From an uncultured Bacilli bacterium (GTDB taxonomy: Bacteria > Bacillota_I > Bacilli_A > RF39 > UBA660): DNA of 10,400 nt. Below the pieces are notes generated by a model. That model had not been told where the DNA came from. It saw only the letters and a program-made list of their open reading frames with translations, and did not search any database. Made by a program: the position numbers and the translations under genes. Below are positions 1-6,927 of the stretch, one piece after another. Within the stretch, counting starts at the first letter, position 1. Each line of letters opens with the position of its first letter. The stretch spans positions 1-10,400 of the forward strand of contig CAJTKB010000041.1 in assembly GCA_910576925.1 (NCBI GenBank), in the 5' to 3' direction.

Positions 1-375
1 ACAGGAGCAAGTACCACAGGAACCATATATGGAATATATGATACTTCAGGAGGAAGAGATGAACTTGTAATGGGAAATTATAATAATTTAACTAAAACTT
101 CAGGATTTAGTAGTATGCCAGCTAGAAGATACTATAATTTATATAAAAGTACTGCAACCAGTATAAAGGGTGATGCAATGATTGCAGATGGAACTTCAGG
201 ATTTTATAATGATTATGCTGGCCTTTCATACTTTGCATCTAGTGGGCCTTGGATTTCCCGTGGTGGATCTATGTTCACTAGTTCTACAGATAACAATGGG
301 CCATTTTACTATTATGGTACTCCTAATGGAGCTAGCAAATTCTATGCTACACGTTTTGCAATAGCTATTTGGTAA
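1..375 (+). CDS. Secreted pseudopilin-type / FGE-fold-like protein, C-terminal part (5' truncated)
   Basis: The reading frame is open from base 1 and ends in TAA at 373-375, giving the last 124 residues of a protein that starts outside the window. The piece is rich in Gly, Ser, Thr, Tyr and Asn, with no membrane segment. It contains a GIYDTSGGRDELVMGN block near its start and an RGGS block about two thirds along, and ends FAIAIW. These resemble the YDM-GN-EW, RGGS and GFR signatures of the formylglycine-generating-enzyme/C-type-lectin-like fold. From memory, the same layout forms the outer domain of proteins with a prepilin-type N-terminal methylation signal in uncultured gut Firmicutes, so a pseudopilin-like surface protein is my best guess. 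The N-terminus that would prove this is missing. The internal ATG at 70 has no ribosome site and is not a real start. Confidence 0.6.
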   Translation, partial: TGASTTGTIYGIYDTSGGRDELVMGNYNNLTKTSGFSSMPARRYYNLYKSTATSIKGDAMIADGTSGFYNDYAGLSYFASSGPWISRGGSMFTSSTDNNGPFYYYGTPNGASKFYATRFAIAIW

Positions 376-385
376 ATTTATTTAC

Positions 386-425
386 ATACTCATATCTAAT
401 TATTTATAATAGTCTGAGTATTTTT
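386..425 (+). terminator. Likely rho-independent terminator of the pilin-like gene
   Basis: ATACTCA (386-392) pairs with TGAGTAT (415-421), and a short T run follows. The loop is long (22 nt) and the stem only 7 bp, so it is moderate in strength. It lies 11 bases after the stop codon, where a terminator is expected. Confidence 0.55.
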
Positions 426-497
426 ATACCTTCATTTCATTATAATTTTATATAATAAATTAAAAATTAAAATCATATAATTTTTTAGGTGATATGC

Positions 498-1559
498 TTG
501 AAAAAATATATGATTTTTTTAATTCTACTTCTAATAATTCCGATAAATTGCTTTGCTTTAAATGATACATCAAGAAGCAGCATAGTAATGGACGTAGATA
601 GTGGTAGGATTTTATACCAGAATAATGCTAAAGAAAAAAGACTTATTGCTTCTATTACTAAAATAATGACTTTCGCTGTTGCAGAAGAGAATATAAATGT
701 TTCCAAAAAAGTGATTGCTGGTGATGAAATACTAAATATGTATGGTACGAGTATCTATATAGAAAAAGATGAAGAAATGACTGTAAGAAATTTATTATAT
801 GGACTAATGTTAAGAAGCGGTAATGATGCTAGTATGGTTATTGCTAAAGCAGTCAGTAAGAACGAAGAAAATTTTGTTAAATTAATGAATGAAAAAGCAA
901 AAAAACTAGAAATGAATTCGACAATATTTAAAAATCCTCACGGACTAGACGAAAAGACAAAAAACTATTCTACTGCTTATGATATGGCAATTTTATCAAG
1001 ATATATATACAATAAGAGTAAGTTATATAGAGAAGTAATTAACACATATAAACATACTTTAAAAACAAATAAAAAAAGTTATATATGGTATAACAGAAAT
1101 AAATTATTAAAAGATTATAAATACTGTATAGGAGGAAAAACTGGTTATACTCCTAGTGCTGGAAAAACCTTAGTTAGTGTTGCTAAAAAGAATAATATGA
1201 CTTTAACAGCAGTTACCTTAAAAGATTCAGATCACTACGAAAATCAGGAGAATTTATATGAATATATTTTTTCAAAATATAAAAGATATAAACTATTAGA
1301 TAAAAATCATTTTAGAATAGATGAAGAGTATTATAAAGATAAGCTATACATAAAAGAAGACTTTTATTATCCTCTAACAAAAGATGAATTAGAAAATATA
1401 AAAACAGTTGTAAAAATAACGAAACTAAAAAACTATAAAAATAATGATATAGTAGGAGAGATTGATATAAAACTAAATGATAAAGTAATAAAAAAAGTAA
1501 ATGTTTACGTAAAAAAAGAAGAGAAAAAATCTCTATTCCAAAAAATATTTAAAAACTAA
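498..1559 (+). CDS. D-alanyl-D-alanine carboxypeptidase (serine-type, PBP5/DacF-like)
   Basis: This is a penicillin-binding protein that trims the terminal D-Ala from peptidoglycan stem peptides outside the membrane. All three peptidase S11 motifs are present: SITK at residues 52-55 (nucleophile Ser and general-base Lys), SGN at 107-109, and KTG at 214-216 inside GGKTGYTPSAGKT. Residues 1-20 form a signal peptide (MKKY, then an Ile/Leu-rich core ending in CFA). A PBP5-like beta domain follows the catalytic domain, and the Lys/Phe-rich tail (KKSLFQKIFKN) could act as an amphipathic membrane anchor. I chose TTG at 498 because AGGTGA (487-492) sits 5 bases before it; the in-frame GTG at 489 overlaps that ribosome site, and ATG at 510 would cut off the basic n-region. 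At 353 residues it is normal to slightly short for the family. It converges on, and overlaps by 4 bases, the next gene. Confidence 0.93.
   Translation: MKKYMIFLILLLIIPINCFALNDTSRSSIVMDVDSGRILYQNNAKEKRLIASITKIMTFAVAEENINVSKKVIAGDEILNMYGTSIYIEKDEEMTVRNLLYGLMLRSGNDASMVIAKAVSKNEENFVKLMNEKAKKLEMNSTIFKNPHGLDEKTKNYSTAYDMAILSRYIYNKSKLYREVINTYKHTLKTNKKSYIWYNRNKLLKDYKYCIGGKTGYTPSAGKTLVSVAKKNNMTLTAVTLKDSDHYENQENLYEYIFSKYKRYKLLDKNHFRIDEEYYKDKLYIKEDFYYPLTKDELENIKTVVKITKLKNYKNNDIVGEIDIKLNDKVIKKVNVYVKKEEKKSLFQKIFKN
1505..1534 (-). terminator. Weak minus-strand terminator inside the 3' end of the carboxypeptidase gene
   Basis: Read on the minus strand, AGAGA (1534-1530), a T-rich loop and TCTCT (1524-1520) are followed by TC and a run of seven Ts. 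This is a small (5-bp) hairpin with a good U tail, about 20 bases past the stop of the minus-strand phosphoesterase gene. It is the only terminator-like element I see for that transcript. Confidence 0.3.
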
Positions 1560-2467
1560 TCACTAGTTGCTAATCTAAAAAAATTAATACTTGGTCTAGC
1601 CATAAATCTAAAGCTAGGCTTATTACTACCTATACCACTTGATATAAATAAATCACTATTACCTAAGTCATAATATTCTTTAAAATAAGTAGATGAACCT
1701 TTTCTTTTGATTAAGCATATATCTTTAGTTAAACATATCTGTCCATTTAAACTACCACCAGCTAATATCAAATCAATTTTATAGTCATCTGGTATATCAA
1801 GAACAGAATCAGCTTCATGCATTATTACTATATTATATAAATTAGAATTTTCTTGATAAGTATTAAAAGCACTATTTATATCTTGTCCTTTTTTTATGGA
1901 AGAAAAACCTGTAATTCTAATAGGTTCATTACTATTTTTGTAAACTAAGTCACTTGTATTGTCTAATAATATAAAACCACTTTGTTTTAAAACAGTAGAA
2001 TAATTTTCAACATCTTCGTCTCCTGATACAGCATACTTATTTATATTCACATTTATATTTGAAAGTTCCTTAATAAGTTGTTCTAACTCATCAGTTCCAA
2101 TATCATAATTGACATCTATTAAATCGCCAGTAAATATAACAATATCAGGTCTTCTAATATTTATTAACTTCACAATTTTTTTGACATCTTGAAGTTCAAT
2201 AGTAGAACCATAATGTAGATCTGAAAAATGAATTATTTTAGTACTATCAAAACTTTTTGGTAACCTATTAGAAACAATTCTTTTCTCTTTTATAATTAAT
2301 CCATTTGTAGCAACATATTTTGTATAAATATAAAAAGAACTAAACCCTATTACTACAATAAATATAAACTTAAAAAATATAATAGTAGTCTTTTTTATTT
2401 GCTCCTTTTTTTCTTCATTTTCTATTTCTTGTTGGATATCTTTATTTTTTTCCTCGCGACTTGTCAT
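1556..2467 (-). CDS. Membrane-anchored metallophosphoesterase-fold protein with degraded metal site
   Basis: The 303-residue protein has a charged cytoplasmic N-terminus (1-26), one membrane segment at about 27-48, and an outer calcineurin-like phosphoesterase domain of the YkuE/YaeI type. Early motifs are kept: FSDLHYG (D83, H85), FTGDLID (D115) and the later His in MHEAD (H217). Other ligands are changed: the family GNHD/E box reads GDED at 149-152, losing the Asn ligand and the catalytic His, and the GHTHGGQ box reads GGSLNGQ at 237-243, losing both His. YkuE/YaeI-like members hydrolyse phosphodiesters or UDP-lipid substrates; this copy may be inactive, bind other metals, or serve as a binding protein. 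The start ATG is preceded by GGTGAT. It faces away from the six-TM gene and overlaps the carboxypeptidase stop by 4 bases. Fold assignment is firm; activity is doubtful. Confidence 0.85.
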   Translation of the reverse strand: MTSREEKNKDIQQEIENEEKKEQIKKTTIIFFKFIFIVVIGFSSFYIYTKYVATNGLIIKEKRIVSNRLPKSFDSTKIIHFSDLHYGSTIELQDVKKIVKLINIRRPDIVIFTGDLIDVNYDIGTDELEQLIKELSNINVNINKYAVSGDEDVENYSTVLKQSGFILLDNTSDLVYKNSNEPIRITGFSSIKKGQDINSAFNTYQENSNLYNIVIMHEADSVLDIPDDYKIDLILAGGSLNGQICLTKDICLIKRKGSSTYFKEYYDLGNSDLFISSGIGSNKPSFRFMARPSINFFRLATSD

Positions 2468-2538
2468 ATCATCACCAATTATATTTTATCATAAGAAGTT
2501 ACTAATTTATTAAAAAATGTAAAAAATTAATAAATATA

Positions 2539-2547
2539 TGTTATACT
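2539..2547 (+). promoter_or_regulatory. Extended -10 promoter of the 2581-3792 operon
   Basis: TGTTATACT (TGn plus a -10 hexamer at 2542-2547) lies 33 bases before the ATG at 2581. No good -35 box is seen 17 bases upstream, as is usual for extended -10 promoters. A strong ribosome site, AAGGAGTGAG, precedes the ATG. Confidence 0.6.
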
Positions 2548-2580
2548 ATATAAAAGAGTAGAATAAAAAGGAGTGAGATT

Positions 2581-3216
2581 ATGCCTAAGGCTAATAAAAA
2601 AGAAAAGACAAAAGAAGTAAATGTTCCTAAACTAAGTAAAAAGAAAATGAATGAAATGGAGAAGGATATAAAAACTCTTACTATCTCTTATACATTTTTA
2701 CTATCTTCTCTTATTATATTTTTACTATCTCTAGAAAGTTTCAAGCTAAGTTTATTTAATAATAGTGTCTCAATAGCTATTTTTATAATGCCTATTGCGT
2801 ACTTTTTAGTAGATATGATATTAAAAGAGATAGGATTAAAACCAGCTAAAATTGCTATTGTTATATCAACTATTATCTTATTTATATCAATGTTAGTAAC
2901 TGATAGTGTTTTTAATGTAGAATCGAGTATCTTAAAGTATATTGGAACAATGCTTGCATATTCTATAAGTCAATTTTTAAATATCTCAATTTACTACTAT
3001 ATGTTAGGAAACTATAAAACACCTTTATTTTTTGTATTTATAAATTTTGTCTTTGCCTTATTAGTTAATAATATGCTTTATATGTTTTTTAGTTCAAATA
3101 TGGTATTTAGTGATACCTTTTGGACAGGATATATCGTAGTAATATGTATTCAAACATTAATTTGTATGATACTAGCTATTATTCTTAATCTAATAGAACA
3201 AGGAATAGAAGTTTAA
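2581..3216 (+). CDS. Six-TM membrane protein resembling the VUT/YhhQ family
   Basis: The 211-residue protein has a Lys/Glu-rich cytoplasmic N-terminus of about 30 residues. Roughly six hydrophobic helices follow (about 33-50, 57-77, 89-108, 117-141, 144-171 and 180-204). The stretch MPIAYFLVDMILKEIG, then LKPAKIAI, echoes the YhhQ signature in which a Pro-rich helix is followed by an Asp and then E-x-x-G-x-K-x-A. YhhQ/QueT proteins import queuosine precursors. The match is partial, the C-terminal half is poorly conserved by eye, and no queuosine gene is nearby, so the substrate is unknown. It heads an operon with the next gene, 9 bases downstream. Membrane location is certain; family membership is tentative. 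Confidence 0.6.
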   Translation: MPKANKKEKTKEVNVPKLSKKKMNEMEKDIKTLTISYTFLLSSLIIFLLSLESFKLSLFNNSVSIAIFIMPIAYFLVDMILKEIGLKPAKIAIVISTIILFISMLVTDSVFNVESSILKYIGTMLAYSISQFLNISIYYYMLGNYKTPLFFVFINFVFALLVNNMLYMFFSSNMVFSDTFWTGYIVVICIQTLICMILAIILNLIEQGIEV

Positions 3217-3225
3217 GAGGAACAT

Positions 3226-3792
3226 ATGGAACAAAACAATAACATAGTAAATGAAAAAGAAAATAATAAAAAGAAAATCCCTCTAGGTATAAAAATTGGA
3301 ATTATAGTATTTTTTATAGGACTAATAGTTATAGTATTCTCATATATAATTAGCTATACAATTAATTATAATCCATATACTAAAGAAAATCCAAATCCAA
3401 AGAGTATAAAAGATACGTTTACAGTACCTAAAAAAGCAAAATATAATAAAGCCTATCATATTTATATGTATGAAGAAGCAAATGCTAAAAGATCATATAG
3501 CAAAAAAATGTATGATAAACATAAAATAAAAGATTTAAATATTAAAATGGAAGGAGGATATGTAACACAAACATCATTAAAGACAATATTTTCCGCCTAT
3601 ATTTATAATTTAAGTGAAACAGAAAATATAAATTCTACTATTAATATAAAATTTACTAGTTATAACAAAGGAATAGCAGATGAGATAACATATACTATCG
3701 ATAATCTAGAACCATTAGAATCCAAAAGCATCGAAATAGAAGTAGATAAAAAAGTAATCAATGCCTATGATTATGAAATAAGCATAAACTAA
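3226..3792 (+). CDS. Single-TM surface protein with FxLYD-like outer domain (function unknown)
   Basis: The 188-residue protein has a short charged N-terminus and one membrane helix at about 20-46. An outer part of about 140 residues follows. Its last 75 residues alternate in the manner of a small beta sandwich: a strand ending YIYNLSETENI, a strand around INIKFTSYNKG, then NLEPLESKSIEIEV. This order (N-S after strand one, a hydrophobic strand, then L-x-P-x-x-S) resembles FxLYD/DUF3426-type domains of lipid-anchored or membrane-anchored proteins. AGAGGAAC precedes the ATG, and the gene follows the six-TM gene by 9 bases, so the two are co-transcribed and probably work together. I do not recognise a specific function. 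Confidence 0.6.
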   Translation: MEQNNNIVNEKENNKKKIPLGIKIGIIVFFIGLIVIVFSYIISYTINYNPYTKENPNPKSIKDTFTVPKKAKYNKAYHIYMYEEANAKRSYSKKMYDKHKIKDLNIKMEGGYVTQTSLKTIFSAYIYNLSETENINSTINIKFTSYNKGIADEITYTIDNLEPLESKSIEIEVDKKVINAYDYEISIN

Positions 3793-3837
3793 ATAAAATG
3801 AACTAAAAATATATCATATAAATAGTTCATTTTATTT
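3791..3837. terminator. Bidirectional terminator with perfect 15-bp stem
   Basis: The 15 bases at 3791-3805 are exactly complementary to 3823-3837, with a 17-nt loop. The stem is A-rich on its left arm and T-rich on its right, and T-rich sequence continues to the right. It sits between the stop codons of two convergent genes (3792 and 3872), so it can end both transcripts. The stem begins inside the stop codon of the plus-strand gene. Confidence 0.85.
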
Positions 3838-3871
3838 TTATATATTAAAGTGATTACTTAAAAAATAGTTG

Positions 3872-4585
3872 TTATAGAATTGAAATTAATACTAACAAAG
3901 TATTATGAAACATATGCATAATAATTGATGGAAATATATTATCCTGTTTATAATCCATACAAGCAAATCCAAAACCAAGAAAAGCATAAGGAAGAAAATA
4001 CATATATCCAATAAAGCTATCAGCACTTGTAATAACGTGTAAAAAACCAAATATAACTCCAGATAAAATTATGCACATATATTTATTTTTAAATGCCTCT
4101 AAATATGGCTTTCTAAATACAAGTTCTTCAATAATTGGTCCAATAATACCAGCATTTAATATCATCAAATAAGGCATATTATCTATCATATCTTGAACTA
4201 TTTTTTCATTACTAGAACCGCCACCTTTAAAAATAAATGTAAGCAATAAATTGGTAATAACCATACCTATTAGACCTAAGAAATAGTATTTAAAACTAGT
4301 ATCCAATATTTTCATAGGACTCTTTCTTAAAGAAGAAAAGTCTTTTTTTAAGCTTTTTCTATATATTAATAACAAAACTATTAAAATACATAAATTTGAA
4401 AATAAACTTAACAAAATATTTGTAGAATATGAAATACTATTAATATCAATTCTAAATAAAATTATTGGTATATACTCTATTAATTGACCAAAATAAAACA
4501 AAAGAAAAATTAATACCAATTTGATAATAGCTTTTTTATCTACTAATTTATCTTTACTTTTTTTACTACTTTCTATATCTTTCAT
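3872..4585 (-). CDS. CPBP family intramembrane glutamic protease
   Basis: The protein has 237 residues with about seven hydrophobic helices after a Lys/Ser-rich cytoplasmic start. It carries the CPBP (CAAX protease / bacteriocin-processing, Abi) motifs: E153-E154-x-x-x-R158 in IIEELVFR, F179-x-x-x-H183 in FGFLH, and H224-x-x-x-N228 in MHMFHN. These residues make up the Rce1-type glutamate/histidine active site, so it is probably catalytically intact. Bacterial members process peptides, protect against self-made bacteriocins, or act in membrane stress; no bacteriocin gene is visible here, so the substrate is open. The ATG at 4585 is preceded by AAGGAGA with a 7-base spacer. It is monocistronic, with its own promoter and the shared terminator. 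Confidence 0.88.
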   Translation of the reverse strand: MKDIESSKKSKDKLVDKKAIIKLVLIFLLFYFGQLIEYIPIILFRIDINSISYSTNILLSLFSNLCILIVLLLIYRKSLKKDFSSLRKSPMKILDTSFKYYFLGLIGMVITNLLLTFIFKGGGSSNEKIVQDMIDNMPYLMILNAGIIGPIIEELVFRKPYLEAFKNKYMCIILSGVIFGFLHVITSADSFIGYMYFLPYAFLGFGFACMDYKQDNIFPSIIMHMFHNTLLVLISIL

Positions 4586-4618
4586 AATATATTTCTCCTT
4601 ATATATTTACTTAATAAA

Positions 4619-4627
4619 ATTATAACA
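4619..4627 (-). promoter_or_regulatory. Extended -10 promoter of the CPBP protease gene
   Basis: On the minus strand the sequence reads TGTTATAAT, a perfect extended -10, about 34 bases before the ATG at 4585. No clear -35 box is seen. Confidence 0.6.
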
Positions 4628-4665
4628 TAAAATATTTTATATTTCTTCCTAAAATAAATAAAATC

Positions 4666-4674
4666 TGCTATAAT
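4666..4674 (+). promoter_or_regulatory. Possible upstream promoter (TGCTATAAT) for recG
   Basis: TGCTATAAT is a perfect extended -10 on the plus strand. A transcript from it would carry a leader of about 170-185 nt before recG. The leader (about 4680-4830) is very AT-rich and I see no stable structure or small gene in it. Confidence 0.4.
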
Positions 4675-4812
4675 AAGTTAAATTTAGACAGGAATATTAT
4701 AATTATTATAAAATAATATAAGTAAAGAACTATCTAATTAAACAATTTTATGAATAATTCAATTAATTTATAATTTTATTAAAAAATAGATAAACATTTA
4801 TAAATATTAATA

Positions 4813-4841
4813 TTTAAAATAATTATAATTTGTGTTATAAT
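4813..4841 (+). promoter_or_regulatory. Promoter immediately before recG
   Basis: TTTAAA (4813-4818), a 17-base spacer and TATAAT (4836-4841) with an upstream TG (4833-4834) form an extended -10 promoter. RNA would start near 4847-4849, on top of the ATG at 4848. Confidence 0.6.
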
Positions 4842-4865
4842 TAGACGATGAATGGAAGTGGTTTG

Positions 4866-6863
4866 ATGGCAATGTTAAAAGATGTTAAAGGAATCGGACC
4901 TAAATCACTAGCTTTACTTAATAAATTAGGTATTATAACAATTGATGATTTAGTTATGCATTATCCCTTTAGATACGAATATTTAGAAAGAACAAATTTA
5001 CAAGAAGTAGGGGAAGAAGATAAAGTAATTGTAGATGGAAAAGTAGAAAGTGTTCCAATTTTAATGCGCTTCAAAGCAGGACTTAATAAAATGAATTTCA
5101 GATTAATAAGCTCTAGTGGTGTAGTAGGTGTATCAATCTTTAACAGAGCCTTTTTAAAATCAAGTCTAGAAGTAGGAACGAATGTTATTGTTATAGGAAA
5201 ATTTGATAAGAAAAAAAATGTTATAACAGCAAGTGATATAAAAATGGGATCATTATCAAGTAAAGTTAAAATTGAACCCGTATATCACGTAACTCAAGGA
5301 CTTACTAATAAAAATATAGCTACTTATATTAATATGGCTCTATTACAATTTGGTAAGGAAATAACAGATTACATTCCAGAAGAGTATATAAATAAATACT
5401 CATTTGTAAATAAACGCTTAGCTCTAAATATTGTTCATAATCCACCAACAACTGAAAAGTTAAAAGAAGCAGAATATAGATTAAAATATGAAGAACTATT
5501 TAGCTTTATGTTCAAAATAAATTATTTGAAAAAGCAAAATAAATCAAATAATAAAGGAATAGGTAGAACTATTCCAAGAGAAAAAGTAGAAAAATTCATA
5601 GAATCCCTTTCATTTTCATTAACTGATGATCAAAAAAAGGCCACTGAAGAAATATTAAAAGATATGGAGTCAAGTTCTAGAATGAATAGACTATTACAAG
5701 GAGATGTAGGAAGCGGAAAAACAATAGTATCATTTATTGCAATGTACTCAAATTATTTATCAGGTATGCAATCAGCTCTAATGGCGCCAACAGAAATTTT
5801 AGCTGTACAACACTATAATAATTTAAAAGATATATTAAAGAATACGAAAGTTAATATAGCACTTTTAACAGGATCATTATTAAAGAAAGAAAAAATAGAG
5901 ATTTATAAAGGCCTTGAAAATGGTGAAATAGACATTGTTATAGGAACACATGCTCTTATACAAGATGATGTTACATATAATAACTTAGGACTTGTAATAA
6001 CAGATGAACAACACAGGTTTGGAGTTAATCAAAGAGCAAATTTGCAAAATAAGGGAATTAAGCCAGATATATTATATATGAGTGCAACTCCAATACCAAG
6101 AACCTATGCATTAACAATTTATGGTGATATGGATACTTCTATTATTAAAGAAAGGCCAAAAGGTAGGAAAAAAATAAAAACATATGTAAAGAAAAACAGT
6201 GAAATAAAAGAAGTATTACAATTAATGTTAGATGAGTTAAAAAAGCATCATCAAGTTTATGTTATAGCACCGCTTATTGAAGATAACAGTGAAACAAATG
6301 ATCTAGCTAGTGTTTGTGATTTAAAAGATAAAATGAAACTTGCTTTTGGTGAGTATTATAATATAGATGTAGTCCATGGAAAAATGGCAAGTAGTGCTAA
6401 AGAATTAATTATGCAAGAGTTTGTACAAGGAAGTATACAAATACTTATTTCAACTACTGTTGTAGAAGTTGGAGTAGATGTTCCAAATGCTACAATGATG
6501 GTAATCTTTGATGCTAATAAATTTGGTCTATCGACTCTTCATCAATTAAGAGGGCGAGTAGGTAGAGGAAATAGTGAATCAAGCTGTATACTAATAAGTG
6601 ATAGTGATACGGAAAGACTAACTATAATGGAAAAAGAAGATGATGGCTTTAAAATTAGTGAAGAAGATTTTAAGCTTAGAGGACATGGAGATTTATTCGG
6701 AACTAAACAAAGTGGTGATATGACTTTTAAAATTGCTAATATAAAAGATGATTATGATATATTATTAAGAGCAAGAGAAGATAGTGAAGAATATTTAAAT
6801 TGCACAACAAATATAAATGAACTTAAATTAAAATTAATTAATTCTATTAATAATAATAGTTAA
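4866..6863 (+). CDS. recG: ATP-dependent DNA helicase RecG
   Basis: RecG remodels stalled replication forks and Holliday junctions. The order is complete: an N-terminal helical part with GIGPKS, an OB-type wedge domain (about residues 50-150), then two superfamily 2 helicase domains. Counting from the ATG at 4848, Walker A is GDVGSGKT at 285-292 and the DEQH box is at 386-389. MSATPIPRT, TTVVEVGVDVP and the HQLRGRVGRG arginine motif follow. With 665-671 residues it is full length. I prefer the ATG at 4866 (MAMLKDVKG) over 4848: GGAAGTG at 4854-4860 can serve as ribosome site, whereas 4848 has none and lies at the predicted transcription start. If 4848 is used the mRNA is leaderless. The gene appears monocistronic. 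Confidence 0.95.
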   Translation: MAMLKDVKGIGPKSLALLNKLGIITIDDLVMHYPFRYEYLERTNLQEVGEEDKVIVDGKVESVPILMRFKAGLNKMNFRLISSSGVVGVSIFNRAFLKSSLEVGTNVIVIGKFDKKKNVITASDIKMGSLSSKVKIEPVYHVTQGLTNKNIATYINMALLQFGKEITDYIPEEYINKYSFVNKRLALNIVHNPPTTEKLKEAEYRLKYEELFSFMFKINYLKKQNKSNNKGIGRTIPREKVEKFIESLSFSLTDDQKKATEEILKDMESSSRMNRLLQGDVGSGKTIVSFIAMYSNYLSGMQSALMAPTEILAVQHYNNLKDILKNTKVNIALLTGSLLKKEKIEIYKGLENGEIDIVIGTHALIQDDVTYNNLGLVITDEQHRFGVNQRANLQNKGIKPDILYMSATPIPRTYALTIYGDMDTSIIKERPKGRKKIKTYVKKNSEIKEVLQLMLDELKKHHQVYVIAPLIEDNSETNDLASVCDLKDKMKLAFGEYYNIDVVHGKMASSAKELIMQEFVQGSIQILISTTVVEVGVDVPNATMMVIFDANKFGLSTLHQLRGRVGRGNSESSCILISDSDTERLTIMEKEDDGFKISEEDFKLRGHGDLFGTKQSGDMTFKIANIKDDYDILLRAREDSEEYLNCTTNINELKLKLINSINNNS

Positions 6864-6894
6864 CGTAAAGCATATGTAAAGTTATAATATATGA

Positions 6895-6923
6895 TTGACT
6901 TTTATAAAAATATTGGTTATGAT
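6895..6923 (+). promoter_or_regulatory. Strong sigma-A type promoter of a candidate small RNA
   Basis: TTGACT (6895-6900), exactly 17 bases, then TATGAT (6918-6923): one mismatch per hexamer against the consensus. No gene with a ribosome site follows; the predicted RNA start (about 6928-6930) leads into hairpins and a terminator. Confidence 0.65.
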
Positions 6924-6927
6924 TAAG

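Noticed and set aside
182..364. 60-codon open frame on the plus strand
   Set aside because: It is an out-of-frame shadow of the pilin-like gene, with no ribosome site.
489..497. GTG at 489 as start of the carboxypeptidase
   Set aside because: It overlaps the AGGTGA ribosome site; TTG at 498 has the right spacing and gives a standard signal peptide.
485..706. 73-codon open frame on the minus strand
   Set aside because: It is antisense to the signal peptide and start of the carboxypeptidase, with low-complexity hydrophobic content; a shadow.
1520..1534. Plus-strand terminator inside the carboxypeptidase gene
   Set aside because: On the plus strand the small AGAGA/TCTCT hairpin has no T run and lies before the stop codon; only the minus-strand reading is kept, with low confidence.
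6891..6926. 11-codon open frame starting ATG at 6891
   Set aside because: No ribosome site, and it overlaps the -35/-10 elements of a better-supported promoter.
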